From Treponema sp. (GTDB lineage Bacteria; Spirochaetota; Spirochaetia; Treponematales; Breznakiellaceae), in the NCBI GenBank assembly GCA_031269405.1, contig JAISZE010000030.1, positions 1-25,951 on the forward strand: a stretch of 25,951 bases of DNA, read 5' to 3'. This document shows positions 1-7,467 of this stretch, in pieces. Every line of letters starts with the position of its first letter. The first letter of the stretch is position 1. The position numbers and the translations under genes are program-made. The notes under the pieces are model-generated. The model did no database searches, was not told the DNA's origin, and saw only the letters and a list, made by a program, of their open reading frames with translations.

Positions 1-124
1 TCGTTCATGTGTAACCCCATGTTGACCTCCGGTTTCTACCGGAAGCATGTCGATTTGGGTTACATTTTCATAATGTCTCAAACTCTTCTTTTCGGTTACT
101 TTTTCGATGTCTCACTGCGGGCAG
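1..124. mobile_element. Putative end of an IS21-type insertion sequence (non-coding terminal repeats)
   Basis: No protein is readable here. Two related direct repeats lie at 58-80 and 94-114; both begin GGTTAC, continue with a T-rich core and end ATGTCTCA. An inverted pair, TGTAACCC (10-17) and GGGTTACA (57-64), encloses a perfect 6-bp hairpin (28-43, loop TTCT). Multiple short direct repeats next to the terminus are known for IS21-family elements, and the stretch ends in a CA-like boundary (122-123) just before an unrelated promoter. No istA or istB is in view, so the assignment is an inference from repeat architecture. Alternatives are a regulatory repeat region or the end of another mobile element. 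Confidence 0.35.
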
Positions 125-153
125 TTGACAAAATTTTCCTTGATTAGTATACT
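125..153 (+). promoter_or_regulatory. Strong sigma-70-type promoter upstream of rimP operon
   Basis: TTGACA at 125-130 is a perfect -35 hexamer. After 17 bp comes TATACT at 148-153, five of six matches to the -10 consensus. Transcription would start near 160. It is the best promoter upstream of the rightward operon; none as good lies between it and rimP at 259. The -35 box directly abuts the putative insertion-sequence end. Confidence 0.7.
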
Positions 154-183
154 ATGGTTTGACAACTTAAGATTCTATGAATT

Positions 184-211
184 AAAAGGGTCCTTCGGAG
201 GCCCTTTTTTG
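184..211 (+). terminator. Intrinsic terminator or attenuator in the rimP operon leader
   Basis: The arms AAAGGGTC and GGCCCTTT (one G-T pair) enclose a C-TTCG-G tetraloop with one bulged A, and a run of six T follows (205-210). An A-tract on the left side means it could also work on the other strand. It lies about 25 nt after the predicted transcription start and about 50 bp before rimP, so it either attenuates the operon or is the leftover terminator of an upstream gene. Confidence 0.7.
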
Positions 212-219
212 TTACCCTG

Positions 220-236
220 AGCCGTACTTTACGGCT
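220..236 (+). promoter_or_regulatory. Hairpin just upstream of the rimP ribosome binding site
   Basis: AGCCGTA (220-226) and TACGGCT (230-236) form a perfect 7-bp stem with a 3-nt loop. Only a short T run follows, so it is not a convincing terminator. It ends about 12 nt before the rimP Shine-Dalgarno and may affect RNA stability or ribosome loading. Confidence 0.5.
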
Positions 237-258
237 TTGGTATTGGTAAAGGAAGGTA

Positions 259-753
259 ATGCGGTATACGCCCAGAACAGGAACTGCTGATTCAGTCTCA
301 AAAGACCCTGGGGATCTCTTGTTTGATTCCCTTGAACCGGTTGTAAAAGGTCTGGGGATGTCCTTCATAGAGCTTGCTGTTTCCCGCCATAAGGGAAGCG
401 TCCAGGTCAGGGCGGTCGTGTACCGCCCCGGAGCTGTGGGGGTGGAAGACGTGGCCCTGGCGCACCGGGCTGTTATGCCCAGGCTGGAGCTGGCCTTTCC
501 GGGACAGGATATTTACCTGGAGGTTTCGTCTCCGGGGATCGACCGGCAGATAAAAGACGGCAGCGAATTTATCCATTACGTCGGCAGGGGGATCAGGTGT
601 TACAGGACCGATATTTCAGACTGGACCGGAGGGATACTCGGTTCGGCAGATGAAAAAGGAATCATTTTAAAAACTCCGGATGGGGAACTCCGCCTGGTGT
701 GGGATATAATCGCCAAGGCGAAGCTGAGCCATTCAGAAGAAGCAGGAGGATAA
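259..753 (+). CDS. rimP: Ribosome maturation factor RimP
   Basis: RimP is a cytoplasmic factor needed for maturation of the 30S subunit. The protein is 164 aa, near the usual 150-170. The family signature LEVSSPGIDR is at about residues 92-101, and the C-terminal part (WTGGILGSADEKGIILKTPD) fits the small SH3-like domain. The ATG start follows AAGGA with 5-nt spacing. It is the first gene of a compact operon; nusA begins 4 nt after its stop, the classic rimP-nusA-infB order. Expression probably comes from the promoter at 125-153, through the leader terminator. The first 15 or so residues are not recognisably conserved. Confidence 0.95.
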   Translation: MRYTPRTGTADSVSKDPGDLLFDSLEPVVKGLGMSFIELAVSRHKGSVQVRAVVYRPGAVGVEDVALAHRAVMPRLELAFPGQDIYLEVSSPGIDRQIKDGSEFIHYVGRGIRCYRTDISDWTGGILGSADEKGIILKTPDGELRLVWDIIAKAKLSHSEEAGG

Positions 754-757
754 ACCG

Positions 758-2233
758 GTGGCAACGGATATGTCTGAAGCGATTCGCCAGCTTATACAGG
801 ATCGGGGTATGTCCGAGGAACTCATCCTCAGGACGATTGAAAATACCCTCCTAGCGGCTTATAAACGCAAGTTCGGGAGCGCTGATAACGCGGTGGTACG
901 GTTCAGTGATGATAGGGAAGTTTCGATTTTTGCGAAAAAACAGATAGTAGACGGGGTTTACGATCCGGTTTTGGAGATCGATCTTGAAGAAGCCCGAGAA
1001 CTAAACCCTGATGCGGAAACCGGGGACGAGATCCTCATCGAAGTGGATCCCAGGGACTTTGACCGCGTATCGGTACAGAGCGCCAAGCAGACGGCCCATC
1101 AGTCTATACGGGAAATCCAAAAAGACAGCCTGTATTCGGAATTTAAGGACAAAGTCGGGGAAATAATCATCGGTTATTACCAGCGGGAACGGAACGGGAC
1201 TATTTATGTAGACCTGGGCAAGATGGAAGGTATTCTCCCCAAAAAGTACCAGTCTCCAAGGGAAACATACCATGTCAATGACCGCATCAAGGCCTTTATA
1301 ACTGAGGTGAATAAAACCCAGACTGGGCTCCAGGTGGTCCTTTCCCGGACCCACACGGACTTTGTTAGGGCTGTTTTCGAGCTTGAGGTGCCTGAGATTT
1401 ACGACAAGACTGTGGAGATCCACAAGATAGTCCGGGAACCGGGTTACCGTACCAAGCTGGCGGTGTATTCCAACAGGGAAGACGTGGATCCTGTAGGGGC
1501 CTGCGTGGGGCTCAAGGGCGTGCGCATCCTGGCTATTATCAAGGAACTGGAAGGCGAAAAGATCGACGTACTCAAGTACGATCCTGATCCCAGAAAATTT
1601 ATCAAGAATGCCCTTTCCCCTGCAGAAGTGCGGGACGTGATTGTCCTTGATGAGGGCAAGCACCAGGCCCTGGCGGTGGTGAACGATTCCCAGCTTTCTC
1701 TGGCTATCGGCAAACAGGGGCTCAATGTGCGCCTGGCTAACCGCCTGGTGGACTGGAATATCGATGTTAAAACAGACGCCCAGTTTGAAGAGATGGATAT
1801 TGCCTCCGAATCCCGCAGGGCCGTTTCGGATCTCTTTGGCGATTCGGATTCCTACGAAGAGGAGATTTCCCGGATTTCCGAACTTCCCGGAGTGGATCCC
1901 CAGGTCGCCCAGGCATTGCGGGACAACAATATCGATTTTATCGAGGATTTCCTTGCGCTGTCTGAGGAGGATCTCGCTGCTGTTTCCGCTATTTCCCCCG
2001 AGCAGCTTGATGTTTTGAGAAAACTTATCGAAGAATACGTGGAAGTTATCGAAGAGGAAGAGTATCCGGCAGAGGCGGAACCTGAAGCTCCTGAGGCGGA
2101 GAACCAGGAAACAGCCGGAGAGGAAACTGAAGAAGAATATGAATGTCCTGAATGTGGAGCTAAGATAACCGTGGATATGACCAGTTGCCCGAACTGCGGG
2201 ATCGGGTTGAGTTTTGAATACGAGGATGAATGA
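758..2233 (+). CDS. nusA: Transcription termination/antitermination factor NusA with C-terminal zinc ribbon
   Basis: NusA binds RNA polymerase and nascent RNA and controls pausing, termination and antitermination. The 491-aa protein shows the N-terminal polymerase-binding domain (about 1-125), an S1 domain (about 133-198), KH1 with GLKG at 251-254, KH2 with GKQG at 318-321, a helix-hairpin-helix region (about 370-425) and a Glu-rich linker. The tail is unusual: four cysteines at 463, 466, 477 and 480 in CPEC/CPNC pairs, which read as a zinc ribbon that E. coli NusA lacks. The start is GTG, preceded by AGGAGG with 8-nt spacing; a downstream ATG at 770 is less well placed. Co-transcribed with rimP and infB. 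Confidence 0.97.
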   Translation: MATDMSEAIRQLIQDRGMSEELILRTIENTLLAAYKRKFGSADNAVVRFSDDREVSIFAKKQIVDGVYDPVLEIDLEEARELNPDAETGDEILIEVDPRDFDRVSVQSAKQTAHQSIREIQKDSLYSEFKDKVGEIIIGYYQRERNGTIYVDLGKMEGILPKKYQSPRETYHVNDRIKAFITEVNKTQTGLQVVLSRTHTDFVRAVFELEVPEIYDKTVEIHKIVREPGYRTKLAVYSNREDVDPVGACVGLKGVRILAIIKELEGEKIDVLKYDPDPRKFIKNALSPAEVRDVIVLDEGKHQALAVVNDSQLSLAIGKQGLNVRLANRLVDWNIDVKTDAQFEEMDIASESRRAVSDLFGDSDSYEEEISRISELPGVDPQVAQALRDNNIDFIEDFLALSEEDLAAVSAISPEQLDVLRKLIEEYVEVIEEEEYPAEAEPEAPEAENQETAGEETEEEYECPECGAKITVDMTSCPNCGIGLSFEYEDE

Positions 2234-2270
2234 TGATTTTTACCGTCAAAACTTTGTTTTGAAAATCATC
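2232..2270 (+). promoter_or_regulatory. Nested stem-loop between nusA and infB
   Basis: An outer 8-bp stem, GATGATTT (2232-2239) with AAATCATC (2263-2270), encloses a perfect 7-bp inner stem, TCAAAAC (2246-2252) with GTTTTGA (2256-2262), separated by a 6-nt one-sided bulge. No T run follows, so it is unlikely to terminate. It lies about 20 nt before infB and fits an RNA processing or stability element. The role is inferred. Confidence 0.5.
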
Positions 2271-2290
2271 GTAATGCTGAAAGGAAGAAT

Positions 2291-5044
2291 ATGGCTGAGG
2301 AAAAAGAGAACACACAGAAACCCAAGGTTGAGCTTATAAAAAAAGTTCAGACTGAGCACGAAGTCTCTGACGGACCCTCCAAAAGCGCAGTTCCTGAACA
2401 TGGAGAACGCCGCAAGGTCATTGTGGTCAAGAAAAAACCTGCCTCCAGTCCAGGCGCGCCTGCCGCCTCTGCTCCCGCAGGACCGGTCAAAAAAATCCAG
2501 CCCAAGGTTGTGGTAACCAAGGCTCCCCCAGAGGGTGATGCCGAAGCCTCTGAGGCTAAGGCCAAAGCCCAGGTTGAACTGGCTGTCCCTTCTTCCGATC
2601 CCGGAACTCCGCTGCCTGTGCCTGAAAGCGTTCTGACCCCTGAATCTGCGCCTGTGCCTGCGGCGGCGGTTCAGGAAAGCCCCGCAGAGGTTCCCAAACA
2701 GTCTCAAACAGAGATCTCTGAAGAGCCTGTTGTCTTTAAGCCCGCCCAGCGGCCTGCTGTCGCTGCCGGCAGGGTAGGCGGCAGGCCGGTAGGCCCCAGG
2801 CCCAGCCGGGAGGAACCGTCCCGTTCCGGTCCGCCGCAGGCGCCCTTCCCCCAGCGGCCCCAGACGGTTGCTGGCAGGGTAGGCGGGCGGCCTGTAGGCC
2901 CCAGGGCCGATGGCCGTCCGGGAATGGGAAGCCGGCCTTATAACGGTCCCGGCGGGCCCAGGCCCGGAAACGGGCCCAGGCCGGGAAATGGACCCAGACC
3001 GGGAAATGGGCCCAGGCCGGGCGGTCCCGGGAGGCCCGGTTTCGGGCCCCGGCCCGGGGGCCCGGGGAGGCCTGGCGGTCCTGGAAGGCCTGGCGGGCCG
3101 GGGAGGCCCGGCGGTCCCGGAAGACCGGGTGGCGGACCCCAGACCTCTCCTTCTTTGGCAGAAGGGAAAGGGCCGGCGAAAAAAACCTTTAAGGCAAAAA
3201 AGCCGGTTTACACCAGGAAAGAAAAAGAAAAAGAAATGGAGGAAAAACTCCTCCAGACAAAAAAGAAGATCACCCAGGTCGCCAACCCGGTTCCCAAGAC
3301 CATCGAAATCATGGAAGTGGTTCCTGTGTCGGAACTGGCCAAAAAGATGAACCTCAAGGCTTCTGATCTCATTCAGAAGCTCATGAGTATGGGCCAGATG
3401 GTTACGATAAACCAGCAGATCGACGCGGATACCGCAACCCTTTTGGCGGCTGAATTCGGCGCTGACGTGAAAATCGTCAGCCTTTACGACGAGACCGTTA
3501 TCGATACCGGTTCCGATGAAGGCGCTGCGCTGCTGCCCAGGCCGCCGGTGGTTACCGTCATGGGCCATGTCGATCACGGAAAAACCAAGCTCCTGGACGC
3601 TATCCGCAGCGCCGATGTGGTTTCCGGCGAATTTGGCGGGATAACCCAGCATATAGGCGCCTATACCGTAGAGACCCCCCAGGGAAGGATCGCGTTCCTG
3701 GATACTCCGGGGCACGAAGCCTTTACCCGCATGCGCGCCAGGGGCGCCCAGGTGACGGATATTGTGGTCCTGGTAGTCGCCGCCGATGACGGGGTCATGC
3801 CTCAGACTATTGAAGCCATCAACCACGCAAAGGAAGCGGATGTTCCCATAATCGTGGCGGTAAACAAAATCGACAAACCCGAAGCTAACCCCGACAAGGT
3901 CAAGAGCCAGCTTTCGGAACTGGGCCTTATGCCCGAAGACTGGGGAGGCAAGACCATGTTCGTGGAAGTCTCGGCGCTCCAGAAAAAAGGCATTGATAAG
4001 CTCGTTGACGCTATCCTCCTTGAAGCGGAGATCCTGGAACTTAGTGCTAATTACGACCGCACGGCAGAAGGCAAGGTTCTGGAATCCCGTATTGATCATG
4101 GCCGCGGTATCGTCGCCACGGTAATGGTAGAGAAAGGGACCCTTAAAATTGGGGATTCCTTCGTCGCCGGAATCTGGCCCGGCAAGGTACGTGCCCTCTT
4201 CACCGACAGGGGGGACAAGATCGACAACGCCACTCCTTCGATGCCTATTGAGGTGCTCGGTTTTGAAGGCATCCCCAACGCCGGGGATCCCCTTCAGGTA
4301 GTGGATGACGAAAAAACCGCCCGGGGCATATCGGCCAAGCGCCAGGAACTGAAGCGCTTCGAAGACGCCAAAAATATCAGGAAGATCACCCTGGACAACC
4401 TCCACGAGACTATCAGCGACGGGGCCATCCAGGAACTCAAAGTCATCATCAAAGCCGATGTCCAGGGTTCCGCCGAAGCCCTGCGCTCAAGTCTGGAAAA
4501 GCTTTCCACCAGCGAGGTGCGGCTCCATGTGATCCAGGCCCTGCCAGGGGCTATCAACGAAGGGGATGTGGATTTGGCTATCGCCTCTAACGCCCTCATT
4601 ATCGGCTTTAACGTGCGGCCTGTGCCTAAGGCCAAGATCCTGGCGGATCAGGAAAAAGTTGATATCCGTAAATACAACATCATTTACAAGGCTGTGGAAG
4701 AGATACAGCTTGCCATGGAAGGCATGCTCAAACCTGACACGAAGGAAGAGGTTATCGCCACTGTAGAGGTACGGAACACCTTTAAGACCCCCAAGTTCGG
4801 TACCATCGCAGGCTGCTATGTCCTTACCGGGAATGTCAAGCGCAGCGCCAGCGTTCATCTGGTCCGGGACAACGTGGAAATATACACCGGCAAAATCGGC
4901 TCCCTCAGGCGTTTCAAGGACGATGTGCGCGAAGTGGCTGCGGGCTACGAGTGCGGCATGAGCATAGACGGTTTCGACGATGTACAGGTAGGCGACCAGC
5001 TTGAGATCTTTGAAATGGTAGAAGTTGCCAGAAAGCTAAGTTAA
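2291..5044 (+). CDS. infB: Translation initiation factor IF-2
   Basis: IF-2 is the GTPase that brings fMet-tRNA to the 30S subunit and promotes subunit joining. At 917 aa it has a long disordered N-terminus (about 1-330) rich in Lys, Ala, Pro, Gly and Arg, an IF2-N segment (about 338-395), and the G domain with GHVDHGKT (425-432), DTPGH (471-475), NKID (525-528) and SAL (561-563). Domains II to IV follow to the C-terminus. The ATG is preceded by AAGGAAG. It follows nusA after a 57-nt spacer holding a hairpin, and its stop overlaps the rbfA start by one base (TAATG). The Gly-Pro-Arg repeat tract is annotated separately. Confidence 0.97.
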   Translation: MAEEKENTQKPKVELIKKVQTEHEVSDGPSKSAVPEHGERRKVIVVKKKPASSPGAPAASAPAGPVKKIQPKVVVTKAPPEGDAEASEAKAKAQVELAVPSSDPGTPLPVPESVLTPESAPVPAAAVQESPAEVPKQSQTEISEEPVVFKPAQRPAVAAGRVGGRPVGPRPSREEPSRSGPPQAPFPQRPQTVAGRVGGRPVGPRADGRPGMGSRPYNGPGGPRPGNGPRPGNGPRPGNGPRPGGPGRPGFGPRPGGPGRPGGPGRPGGPGRPGGPGRPGGGPQTSPSLAEGKGPAKKTFKAKKPVYTRKEKEKEMEEKLLQTKKKITQVANPVPKTIEIMEVVPVSELAKKMNLKASDLIQKLMSMGQMVTINQQIDADTATLLAAEFGADVKIVSLYDETVIDTGSDEGAALLPRPPVVTVMGHVDHGKTKLLDAIRSADVVSGEFGGITQHIGAYTVETPQGRIAFLDTPGHEAFTRMRARGAQVTDIVVLVVAADDGVMPQTIEAINHAKEADVPIIVAVNKIDKPEANPDKVKSQLSELGLMPEDWGGKTMFVEVSALQKKGIDKLVDAILLEAEILELSANYDRTAEGKVLESRIDHGRGIVATVMVEKGTLKIGDSFVAGIWPGKVRALFTDRGDKIDNATPSMPIEVLGFEGIPNAGDPLQVVDDEKTARGISAKRQELKRFEDAKNIRKITLDNLHETISDGAIQELKVIIKADVQGSAEALRSSLEKLSTSEVRLHVIQALPGAINEGDVDLAIASNALIIGFNVRPVPKAKILADQEKVDIRKYNIIYKAVEEIQLAMEGMLKPDTKEEVIATVEVRNTFKTPKFGTIAGCYVLTGNVKRSASVHLVRDNVEIYTGKIGSLRRFKDDVREVAAGYECGMSIDGFDDVQVGDQLEIFEMVEVARKLS
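2940..3135 (+). repeat. In-frame 18-bp tandem repeats in infB encoding Gly-Pro-Arg units
   Basis: About 220-282 of IF-2 is built from six-residue units: first GNGPRP repeated about four times, then GPGRPG repeated about five times, each unit encoded by 18 bp of very GC-rich DNA. The second block can be read as Gly-X-Pro triplets, formally collagen-like. Upstream, the motif [12 protein letters not shown] occurs twice (around 2767-2800 and 2872-2905). The copies differ at third positions, so the repeat is not freshly duplicated. Copy number is likely to vary between strains. Confidence 0.85.
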
Positions 5045-5439
5045 TGAATGAATATAGAACAGAACGGCTAGGGCGCCTGATCCAGGAAAAAATCGGCGCC
5101 CTCATTGTGGAAGGCAAAATAAAGGATCCTAGGGTTACCCCTTTTCTTTCAATCACCAGGGTTACGGTGTCCCGGGATCTGGCCTGGGCGGAGGTCTATG
5201 TTTCCGCCTTTACCGCGGAAGGCAGCCTGGTCAAAGGGGTAGCGGGGCTGCAAAGCGCCGCAGGGTTCATCCAGGCCCAGCTTGCCGGGAGCATGAGGAT
5301 ACGCCAGACCCCGAAACTCCGTTTCCATCAGGACAGGGGCATTCGCGAAGGTTTTGAAATCGTAAAGAAAATTGAGGAACTGAAAAATAATGGCTCTACA
5401 GATGAACCCGGAGACCACGGGCCGCCCTCTGGCAGGTGA
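5044..5439 (+). CDS. rbfA: Ribosome-binding factor A
   Basis: RbfA is a small KH-fold protein that binds the immature 30S subunit and helps process the 5' end of 16S rRNA. The 131-aa protein shows the typical N-terminus with an R-x2-R-x2-x-L-I-Q-E pattern and the signature KIKDPRV at about 25-31, followed by the beta strands ITRVTVSRD and AEVYVS. The start ATG overlaps the infB stop by one base, so translation is probably coupled. Its last 50 nt overlap the start of truB in another frame. The C-terminal tail (about 115-131) is not conserved and falls in this overlap. Confidence 0.93.
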   Translation: MNEYRTERLGRLIQEKIGALIVEGKIKDPRVTPFLSITRVTVSRDLAWAEVYVSAFTAEGSLVKGVAGLQSAAGFIQAQLAGSMRIRQTPKLRFHQDRGIREGFEIVKKIEELKNNGSTDEPGDHGPPSGR

Positions 5440-6364
5440 CTGTAACGGCGGTTTTCTGTTATTGAAAAAAAGTCCCGGCGTCACTTCCTTTGAGAGCCTT
5501 AACATTGTCAAAAAGGCACTTCGCACCGGAAAGGTGGGCCATACGGGTACGCTTGATAAATTCGCTTCAGGCCTCCTTATTGTTCTTACAGGTAGGGCCC
5601 TCAAACTTGCGCCGTGGTTTTCCCTTTGCGACAAGGAATACGAAGGGTGCATCCGCTTCGGTTTTGAAACCGACACCCTTGACCCCGAAGGGTCCCCTGT
5701 GGCTGAAGGGAGAATCCCTTCAAGAGAAGACGTTGAAGCCGCGCTTTCAGGTTTCAGGGGCTGCATACTCCAGGCGCCTCCGGCGTATTCGGCGGTTCAT
5801 GTGGACGGCCAGAGGGCTTCTGATCTTGCCCGGCAGGGGAGGGGGCCGGAAATGAAAAAAAGGCCTGTTACTGTTTACAGCCTTGAGATCCTTTCCTGGT
5901 CCCCCCCTTCGGCAACTGTCAGGGTATGCTGTTCCGCCGGTACGTATATACGTTCACTGGCCCGGGACATTGCCCTTGCCGCCGGGACCAGGGCCCACCT
6001 GAGCGCTCTGGTACGCACCAGGATAGGGGGTTTCCGCTTAGACAGGGCCTTTGACCCGGAGGCGCATAAGGGAACCGGTAACGCGGATCCCGGAATAGCC
6101 GGGGATCTTGCCGCGGCGGTCCGGCCGGTAAGGGCGGAAACCTTCGGCCTTTTGGGACTGCCTGCTGTATTCGCAAAGGACGAAACGGTTAAATCCTTGA
6201 TCCAAGGGAGGCTTTCAGGCCCTGATATAACGGATCTGGGCCTGCCTTCGGGCGCTGAGGCCGCCGGGGTTTTCAGCATAAAAGACGGAAAAGAGGAACT
6301 CGCCGCGGTTCTCGAACAAAAATCCGGGAAATGGGGCTTTGGCCGTGTCTTTGCACAGAATTGA
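5390..6364 (+). CDS. truB: tRNA pseudouridine(55) synthase TruB
   Basis: TruB makes pseudouridine 55 in the T-loop of tRNAs. The 324-aa protein carries the motif GHTGTLDKFASG with catalytic Asp56, the second motif EYEGCIRFGFETDTLD and the PPAYSAVHVDGQRA segment. The chosen ATG overlaps rbfA by 50 nt; an in-frame ATG at 5402 is possible and would drop four residues. GAGGAA lies about 10 nt upstream of the first ATG. The C-terminus overlaps ribF by about 26 nt. The rbfA-truB-ribF-rpsO order is common in bacteria. Confidence 0.95.
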   Translation: MALQMNPETTGRPLAGDCNGGFLLLKKSPGVTSFESLNIVKKALRTGKVGHTGTLDKFASGLLIVLTGRALKLAPWFSLCDKEYEGCIRFGFETDTLDPEGSPVAEGRIPSREDVEAALSGFRGCILQAPPAYSAVHVDGQRASDLARQGRGPEMKKRPVTVYSLEILSWSPPSATVRVCCSAGTYIRSLARDIALAAGTRAHLSALVRTRIGGFRLDRAFDPEAHKGTGNADPGIAGDLAAAVRPVRAETFGLLGLPAVFAKDETVKSLIQGRLSGPDITDLGLPSGAEAAGVFSIKDGKEELAAVLEQKSGKWGFGRVFAQN

Positions 6365-7154
6365 CTGGGACAGCCTCGTCCGGAGAACTGTGGAACTGGA
6401 CAGGGAGCCCAGGGCTGCGGCTGTCGGCGTCTTTGACGGGCTGCACCGGGGCCATGCGGAGCTTATCAGGCAGGTTACAGCCAGGGGACACCCGGCGGTA
6501 GTTACGTTCAGGGAAAACCCCCGGAAACTGCTTGCTCCCGGAGATTATCAGGGTGATATTTTCACTCTCAGGCGGAAACTGGAAGTTCTGGAAGAGTACG
6601 GCGTGGAAGAAGCCGTTGTGATTGACTTTTCCGAAAAATTCAGTAAACTTAAAGGTCAGGAATTTATAGCCCTTATGGAAGGCCTGCTGCATGTGGGTTT
6701 TTTGGTAATAGGCAGTAACTTTCGCTGCGGTTTCAGGCAGGATACGGATGCGTCATTCATCAAAACCATGAATGAGAAGCTGGGAATAGAGACCTGTGTG
6801 GTCCCGCAGGTAGTCGAAGGCGGCTTTCCGGTTAGTTCCAGCCGTATAAGGGCCGCCATCAGGGGAGGGGATCTTGCCGCCGCCGCTTCCATGCTGGGGC
6901 GGAATCCTGATCTGGATCTCCGGGGCATTGTTCCCTGCACGGCAGGATCGGGAAAAGGCTGGTATTACGAGGCCCTCCGTTTGGGCCGGATTATTCCGGC
7001 GCCTGGTTCTTATCCGGCTCTGGTACAGGGGGGGGGATGTTTCAGGACTGTTGTTTCAGTAGATACGAGAGGGGTGCTTATCCCCTCTTATGAGGGATTC
7101 GATCCCGAAAACGCTGTAAGCGTTGAATTTCTTATAGAGACTTTGAAGTTTTAA
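6339..7154 (+). CDS. ribF: RibF-family FMN adenylyltransferase with divergent riboflavin kinase region
   Basis: Classical RibF phosphorylates riboflavin to FMN and adenylates FMN to FAD. The N-terminal half has the nucleotidyltransferase motif VGVFDGLHRGH, then VTFRENP and a SSSRIRAAIRGGD segment (the usual S-S-T/S-R-I-R), so FAD synthesis is well supported. The C-terminal 80 or so residues sit where the kinase domain should be but lack its hallmark G-F-P-T-A-N motif. The protein is 271 aa against the usual 300-320. A run of nine G at 7028-7036 lies in this part. The start is uncertain: TTG 6339 (used), GTG 6345 or TTG 6351 are all possible, none with a good Shine-Dalgarno; all overlap truB. 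No FMN riboswitch precedes it. Confidence 0.88.
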   Translation: MAVSLHRIDWDSLVRRTVELDREPRAAAVGVFDGLHRGHAELIRQVTARGHPAVVTFRENPRKLLAPGDYQGDIFTLRRKLEVLEEYGVEEAVVIDFSEKFSKLKGQEFIALMEGLLHVGFLVIGSNFRCGFRQDTDASFIKTMNEKLGIETCVVPQVVEGGFPVSSSRIRAAIRGGDLAAAASMLGRNPDLDLRGIVPCTAGSGKGWYYEALRLGRIIPAPGSYPALVQGGGCFRTVVSVDTRGVLIPSYEGFDPENAVSVEFLIETLKF

Positions 7155-7195
7155 TTTGAGGCCTTAATGAGTACCCAATTTAGGAGTGAAAATAT

Positions 7196-7465
7196 ATGGC
7201 ATTAAACAAGGATGAAGTAACATCAATTGTTACGAAGTTCGGTAAAAATGAAAAAGACACCGGAACTTCGGAAGTTCAGATTGCCCTGCTCACAGAGCGC
7301 ATTAACCAGCTCACTGAGCATTGCAAGCGATTCAAAAAGGATAAGTCCGGCCAGCGGGGCCTCTTGATCCTGGTAGGCCAACGCCGCCGTATGTTGAAGT
7401 ACATTCAGCGTACCAATCTGGTGAAGTACCGATCTCTCATAAAAGAACTGGGGTTGCGCAAGTAA
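7196..7465 (+). CDS. rpsO: 30S ribosomal protein S15
   Basis: S15 binds 16S rRNA and helps assemble the central domain of the 30S subunit. The 89-aa length is standard, and the sequence shows the family pattern DTGTSEVQIALLTERI followed by LTEHCKRFKKDKSGQRGLLILVGQRRRMLKYI. The ATG follows TAGGAG at 7-9 nt spacing. A 41-nt gap separates it from ribF without a clear promoter. pnp begins 2 nt after its stop, the conserved rpsO-pnp pairing. The start region may take part in S15 autoregulation, as known in other bacteria, but no pseudoknot was modelled. Confidence 0.97.
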   Translation: MALNKDEVTSIVTKFGKNEKDTGTSEVQIALLTERINQLTEHCKRFKKDKSGQRGLLILVGQRRRMLKYIQRTNLVKYRSLIKELGLRK

Positions 7466-7467
7466 AA

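Noticed and set aside
2246..4405. A 719-codon open frame on the minus strand opposite infB
   Set aside because: infB on the plus strand is certain from its GTPase motifs. The antisense frame is open because of GC-rich codon use and the Gly-Pro-Arg repeats, and it shows no domain pattern.
6200..6345. FMN riboswitch upstream of ribF
   Set aside because: ribF overlaps the truB coding end, leaving no leader, and no riboswitch-like structure was seen.
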